Shown here: piece after piece, positions 14,293-16,654 of the stretch | Position numbering within the stretch: the stretch's first letter is position 1 | Layout of the letters: each line of letters begins with the position of its first letter | Source of the DNA: Clostridia bacterium | GTDB lineage: Bacteria > Bacillota > Clostridia > Oscillospirales > Acutalibacteraceae | Assembly: GCA_017480265.1 (NCBI GenBank) | Contig: JAFVAZ010000071.1 | Location: 1-16,654 of the forward strand | Direction of reading: 5' to 3' | Length of the DNA stretch: 16,654 nt | The notes under the pieces: generated by a model | The model's database searches: none | Seen by the model: only the letters and a program-made list of their open reading frames with translations | What the model was told of the DNA's origin: nothing | Position numbers and translations under genes: made by a program

Positions 14293-15075
14293 ATGCATGG
14301 AGAAGTAGTAAGTAGGAAAAAGATTATAGCAGGGAACTGGAAAATGAACTTCACCAGCCAAGAAGCAGAAGTGTTTTTAAAAAAACTGGTTCCTTTGGTA
14401 AAGGCAAATATGAATAGCGAGATCATTCTCTGTGTGCCATTTGTAGATATTGAGTTAGCTAAGAGGGAAACAACAGGGACTAATATAAAAATAGGCGCTC
14501 AGAATTGTTATTTCGAAAAAAGCGGGGCATTCACAGGGGAGATTTCAGCTGAAATGCTGAGATCTTTAGGTGTGGAATATGTGATATTGGGGCATAGCGA
14601 GAGAAGGACCTATTTTTTAGAAAATGATAAAATCATAAATAAAAAAGTAAAAGCTGCGTTAGATGAAAATTTAAAGGCTATTGTATGTGTGGGGGAAACA
14701 GCGCAGCAGAAAGAATGGCTCGAGACGAATGAAGTGGTTTTTTCTCAGGTTTCTGCAGCTTTGCAAGGAATAAAAGCGGAAGATCTAAAAAACATAATAT
14801 TCGCCTACGAACCGATGTGGTCGATAGGTACAGGTAAAACCGCCAATTTTGAAATAGCCAGGAGAGTTTGTGCATATATTAAGAAGATTGTAAAAAATTT
14901 ATATGAAGAGCAGTTACCCTCTGATATCGCAACACTTTACGGAGGCTCAGTAAATGCTAAAAATGTGAAGCAAATATTATCTAAGGACACTATAGACGGC
15001 AGCTTGATCGGTGGTGCATCATTGGATGTAGAAGAATTTTCTGAGATAATAAACATTGCAGAGGCTATTTTATGA
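14293..15075 (+). CDS. tpiA: Triosephosphate isomerase
   Basis: TpiA interconverts dihydroxyacetone phosphate and glyceraldehyde 3-phosphate. The 260-residue protein has all the catalytic residues: Lys17 in AGNWKMN, His101 in LGHSERR and Glu173 in AYEPMWSIGTGK, which carries the flexible loop 6. LYGGSV and LIGGASL bind the phosphate. The frame is open from a GTG at 14257, but GGAG (14283-14286) lies six bases before the ATG at 14293 and most TIM proteins begin only a few residues before the KKIIAGNWKMN segment, so the ATG is preferred. Pgk ends 39 bases upstream and gpmI starts 51 bases downstream. Confidence 0.96.
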   Translation: MHGEVVSRKKIIAGNWKMNFTSQEAEVFLKKLVPLVKANMNSEIILCVPFVDIELAKRETTGTNIKIGAQNCYFEKSGAFTGEISAEMLRSLGVEYVILGHSERRTYFLENDKIINKKVKAALDENLKAIVCVGETAQQKEWLETNEVVFSQVSAALQGIKAEDLKNIIFAYEPMWSIGTGKTANFEIARRVCAYIKKIVKNLYEEQLPSDIATLYGGSVNAKNVKQILSKDTIDGSLIGGASLDVEEFSEIINIAEAIL

Positions 15076-15126
15076 GATGAAATAAAAGCACTTAAATGGA
15101 GATCTATGTAGAAAAAGGGGATAGCT

Positions 15127-16654
15127 ATGAAGAAACCTATGGTTTTGATTATAATTGATGGATTTGGCATAGCCCCATCAGGAAGAGAAAGTGAAAATAG
15201 AAATGCTATAGCTTCTGCAGATACTAAAAATCTTGATATGATATTTAAGACGAATCCATATGTTTTGCTGGACGCTTCAGGTGAAGCAGTTGGGCTGCCA
15301 AAGGGGCAGATGGGCAATAGTGAAGTAGGGCACATGAATATCGGTGCCGGGAGGATAGTCTACCAAGATTTCACGAGAATCAATAATGCTATAAAGGACG
15401 GGACGTTCTTTGAAAATAAAGTGCTAAACCATGCTATAGATAACGCATTGAAAAAAAGATCAGGGCTACATTTAATGGGGCTTTTATCTTCAGGTGGAGT
15501 GCACAGTCATATAGAGCATTTGTATGCACTTATGAGCTTAGTGAAAAAAAAAGGCATGAGCAGAGTCTATATTCACGCATTTTTAGATGGAAGAGATACT
15601 CCTCCGAACTCTGGGATAAGTTTTGTAAAAGATTGCACAGGAAAACTCAAAGAGGATGGGGTAGGGGAGATAGCAACCATATGCGGGAGATTTTACGCTA
15701 TGGATAGAGATAATCGGTGGGATAGGATAAAGAAAGCTTATGAGCTATTAACAATTGGCAAAGGAGAAGAGTACGCAGATCCAATTTCTGCTTTATCGGA
15801 TTTTTATAAAAAAGATATCACAGATGAATTTATGGAGCCGATTTTAATCAATAAAGATGGAGTTATAAAAGATAATGATGGCGTTATTTTTTTTAACTTT
15901 AGGCCAGATAGAGCAAGAGAATTAACGGCAGCGTTCACAGAAAAAAACTTCGGTGGATTTAAAAGACAACCAAGGCTCGAGAATTTATATTTTGCTACTA
16001 TGACACAATATGATAAAAATTTCAATGAAGTTTATGCCGCATTCCCGGAAAGTAGGTTAGATAACACACTGGGAGAAGTGATTTCTAAAAATGGGTTAAA
16101 TCAGCTAAGGGTAGCAGAGACGGAAAAGTACGCACACGTTACGTTTTTTTTCAATGCAGGAAAAGAATCCCCATATCTAAATGAAGATAGAGTTTTGATA
16201 CCATCTCCAAAGGTAACTACTTATGACTTAAAGCCCGAAATGAGCGCAAAAAAGATAACGGAAAAGACGATAGAATCGATAAAATCTGAAAAATATGATA
16301 TGATAGTTTTAAATTTTGCAAATTGCGATATGGTAGGGCATACGGGAAATTTTGAAGCTACTGTGCGTGCTGTAGAGGTGGTAGATGAGTGTGTAGGGGA
16401 GATAGTAGCAGAGGTAGAAGAAAAAAGAGGCGTAGTTATCATCACAGCGGACCACGGCAACGCAGAAAAAATGCTAGATGAAAACAATGTGATATTCACA
16501 GCACATACGGCGAACAAGGTACCTTTTTGTGTAGTTGGGTATGATTGCAAGCTAAAAGGGGAGGGAAGCTTATCTGGCGTAGCACCTACGATATTGGAGA
16601 TTCTGGGGATAAAAAAGCCAAGTGAAATGACAGCGGAAAGTTTGATCGCACATA
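15127..16654 (+). CDS. gpmI: 2,3-bisphosphoglycerate-independent phosphoglycerate mutase, cut at the right edge
   Basis: GpmI interconverts 3- and 2-phosphoglycerate through a phosphoserine intermediate and needs two Mn2+; pH- and Mn2+-dependence suits spore formers. The frame runs 509 codons to the window edge without a stop, and the family length near 510 means only the last residues are missing. Signatures are LIIIDGFG (Asp11), the phosphorylated Ser65 in MGNSEVGHMNIGAGR, SSGGVHSH, FLDGRDTPP, RFYAMDRDNRWDR, FFNFRPDRARE, ANCDMVGHTG and the metal site TADHGNAEKM. The start is ATG at 15127, with AAAAGGGG (15113-15120) six bases upstream. It is the third gene of the pgk operon; eno would usually follow, outside this window. 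Confidence 0.96.
   Translation, partial: MKKPMVLIIIDGFGIAPSGRESENRNAIASADTKNLDMIFKTNPYVLLDASGEAVGLPKGQMGNSEVGHMNIGAGRIVYQDFTRINNAIKDGTFFENKVLNHAIDNALKKRSGLHLMGLLSSGGVHSHIEHLYALMSLVKKKGMSRVYIHAFLDGRDTPPNSGISFVKDCTGKLKEDGVGEIATICGRFYAMDRDNRWDRIKKAYELLTIGKGEEYADPISALSDFYKKDITDEFMEPILINKDGVIKDNDGVIFFNFRPDRARELTAAFTEKNFGGFKRQPRLENLYFATMTQYDKNFNEVYAAFPESRLDNTLGEVISKNGLNQLRVAETEKYAHVTFFFNAGKESPYLNEDRVLIPSPKVTTYDLKPEMSAKKITEKTIESIKSEKYDMIVLNFANCDMVGHTGNFEATVRAVEVVDECVGEIVAEVEEKRGVVIITADHGNAEKMLDENNVIFTAHTANKVPFCVVGYDCKLKGEGSLSGVAPTILEILGIKKPSEMTAESLIAH

Noticed and set aside
13428..14426. 332-codon reading frame antisense to pgk
   Set aside because: It is a shadow of pgk: it covers strongly conserved Pgk motifs on the other strand, is Ser/Pro/Ile-rich without recognisable domains and has no ribosome binding site.
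1..16654. CRISPR array, insertion sequence or long direct repeats
   Set aside because: No regularly spaced repeats, transposase or terminal inverted repeats were seen in the window.

Overview
The window looks like chromosome from a low-GC, endospore-forming Firmicute, most likely a member of the Clostridia. The evidence is the AT-rich sequence with strong AGGAGG-type ribosome binding sites and TTGACA/TATAAT-like promoters, the frequent GTG and TTG starts, a spore-cortex deacetylase of the PdaA type and a lipoprotein placed like clostridial GerS. I cannot name a genus from sequence alone.

Left edge (1-1268): the end of an integrated element. A tyrosine-recombinase integrase, open at the window edge and broken by a one-base frameshift near 187, reads toward the 3' end of a tRNA-Thr(CGU) gene on the minus strand. 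This is the usual layout for an element inserted at a tRNA 3' end, so the rest of the element should lie left of the window. A 410-base intergenic stretch follows, with tRNA promoters and two small palindromes.

1595-8364 (+): a probable operon, radC-like / uvrB / uvrA / hemW, with gaps of 15-27 bases. It covers nucleotide excision repair (UvrB, UvrA), a RadC-family JAB-domain protein and the heme chaperone HemW.

8398-10058 (-): two short minus-strand units. The first is a CorA-type Mg2+ channel with its own promoter and a leader of about 150 bases. The leader encodes a previously unlisted 26-codon peptide with a strong ribosome binding site; the peptide starts with an Asp-Pro/Glu-rich segment and stops just before the corA ribosome binding site. 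The second is an orphan 77-residue Cys-rich peptide with a double-glycine leader, its own consensus promoter, a 5' UTR of about 160 bases and a clean intrinsic terminator.

10097-12936 (-): acpS, nnrD, a GerS-like lipoprotein and pdaA in one direction, from a promoter at 12908-12936. It joins housekeeping functions (acyl carrier protein activation, repair of damaged NAD(P)H) to two proteins of spore cortex muramic-delta-lactam formation.

12995-16654 (+): divergent glycolytic operon pgk / tpiA / gpmI (3-phosphoglycerate kinase, triosephosphate isomerase, cofactor-independent phosphoglycerate mutase). The last gene is cut at the window edge a few residues before its expected end. A palindrome and a nested dyad lie on the pgk promoter.

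The two strongest leads are the corA leader peptide, a possible Mg2+-sensing translational attenuator, and the orphan double-glycine peptide.
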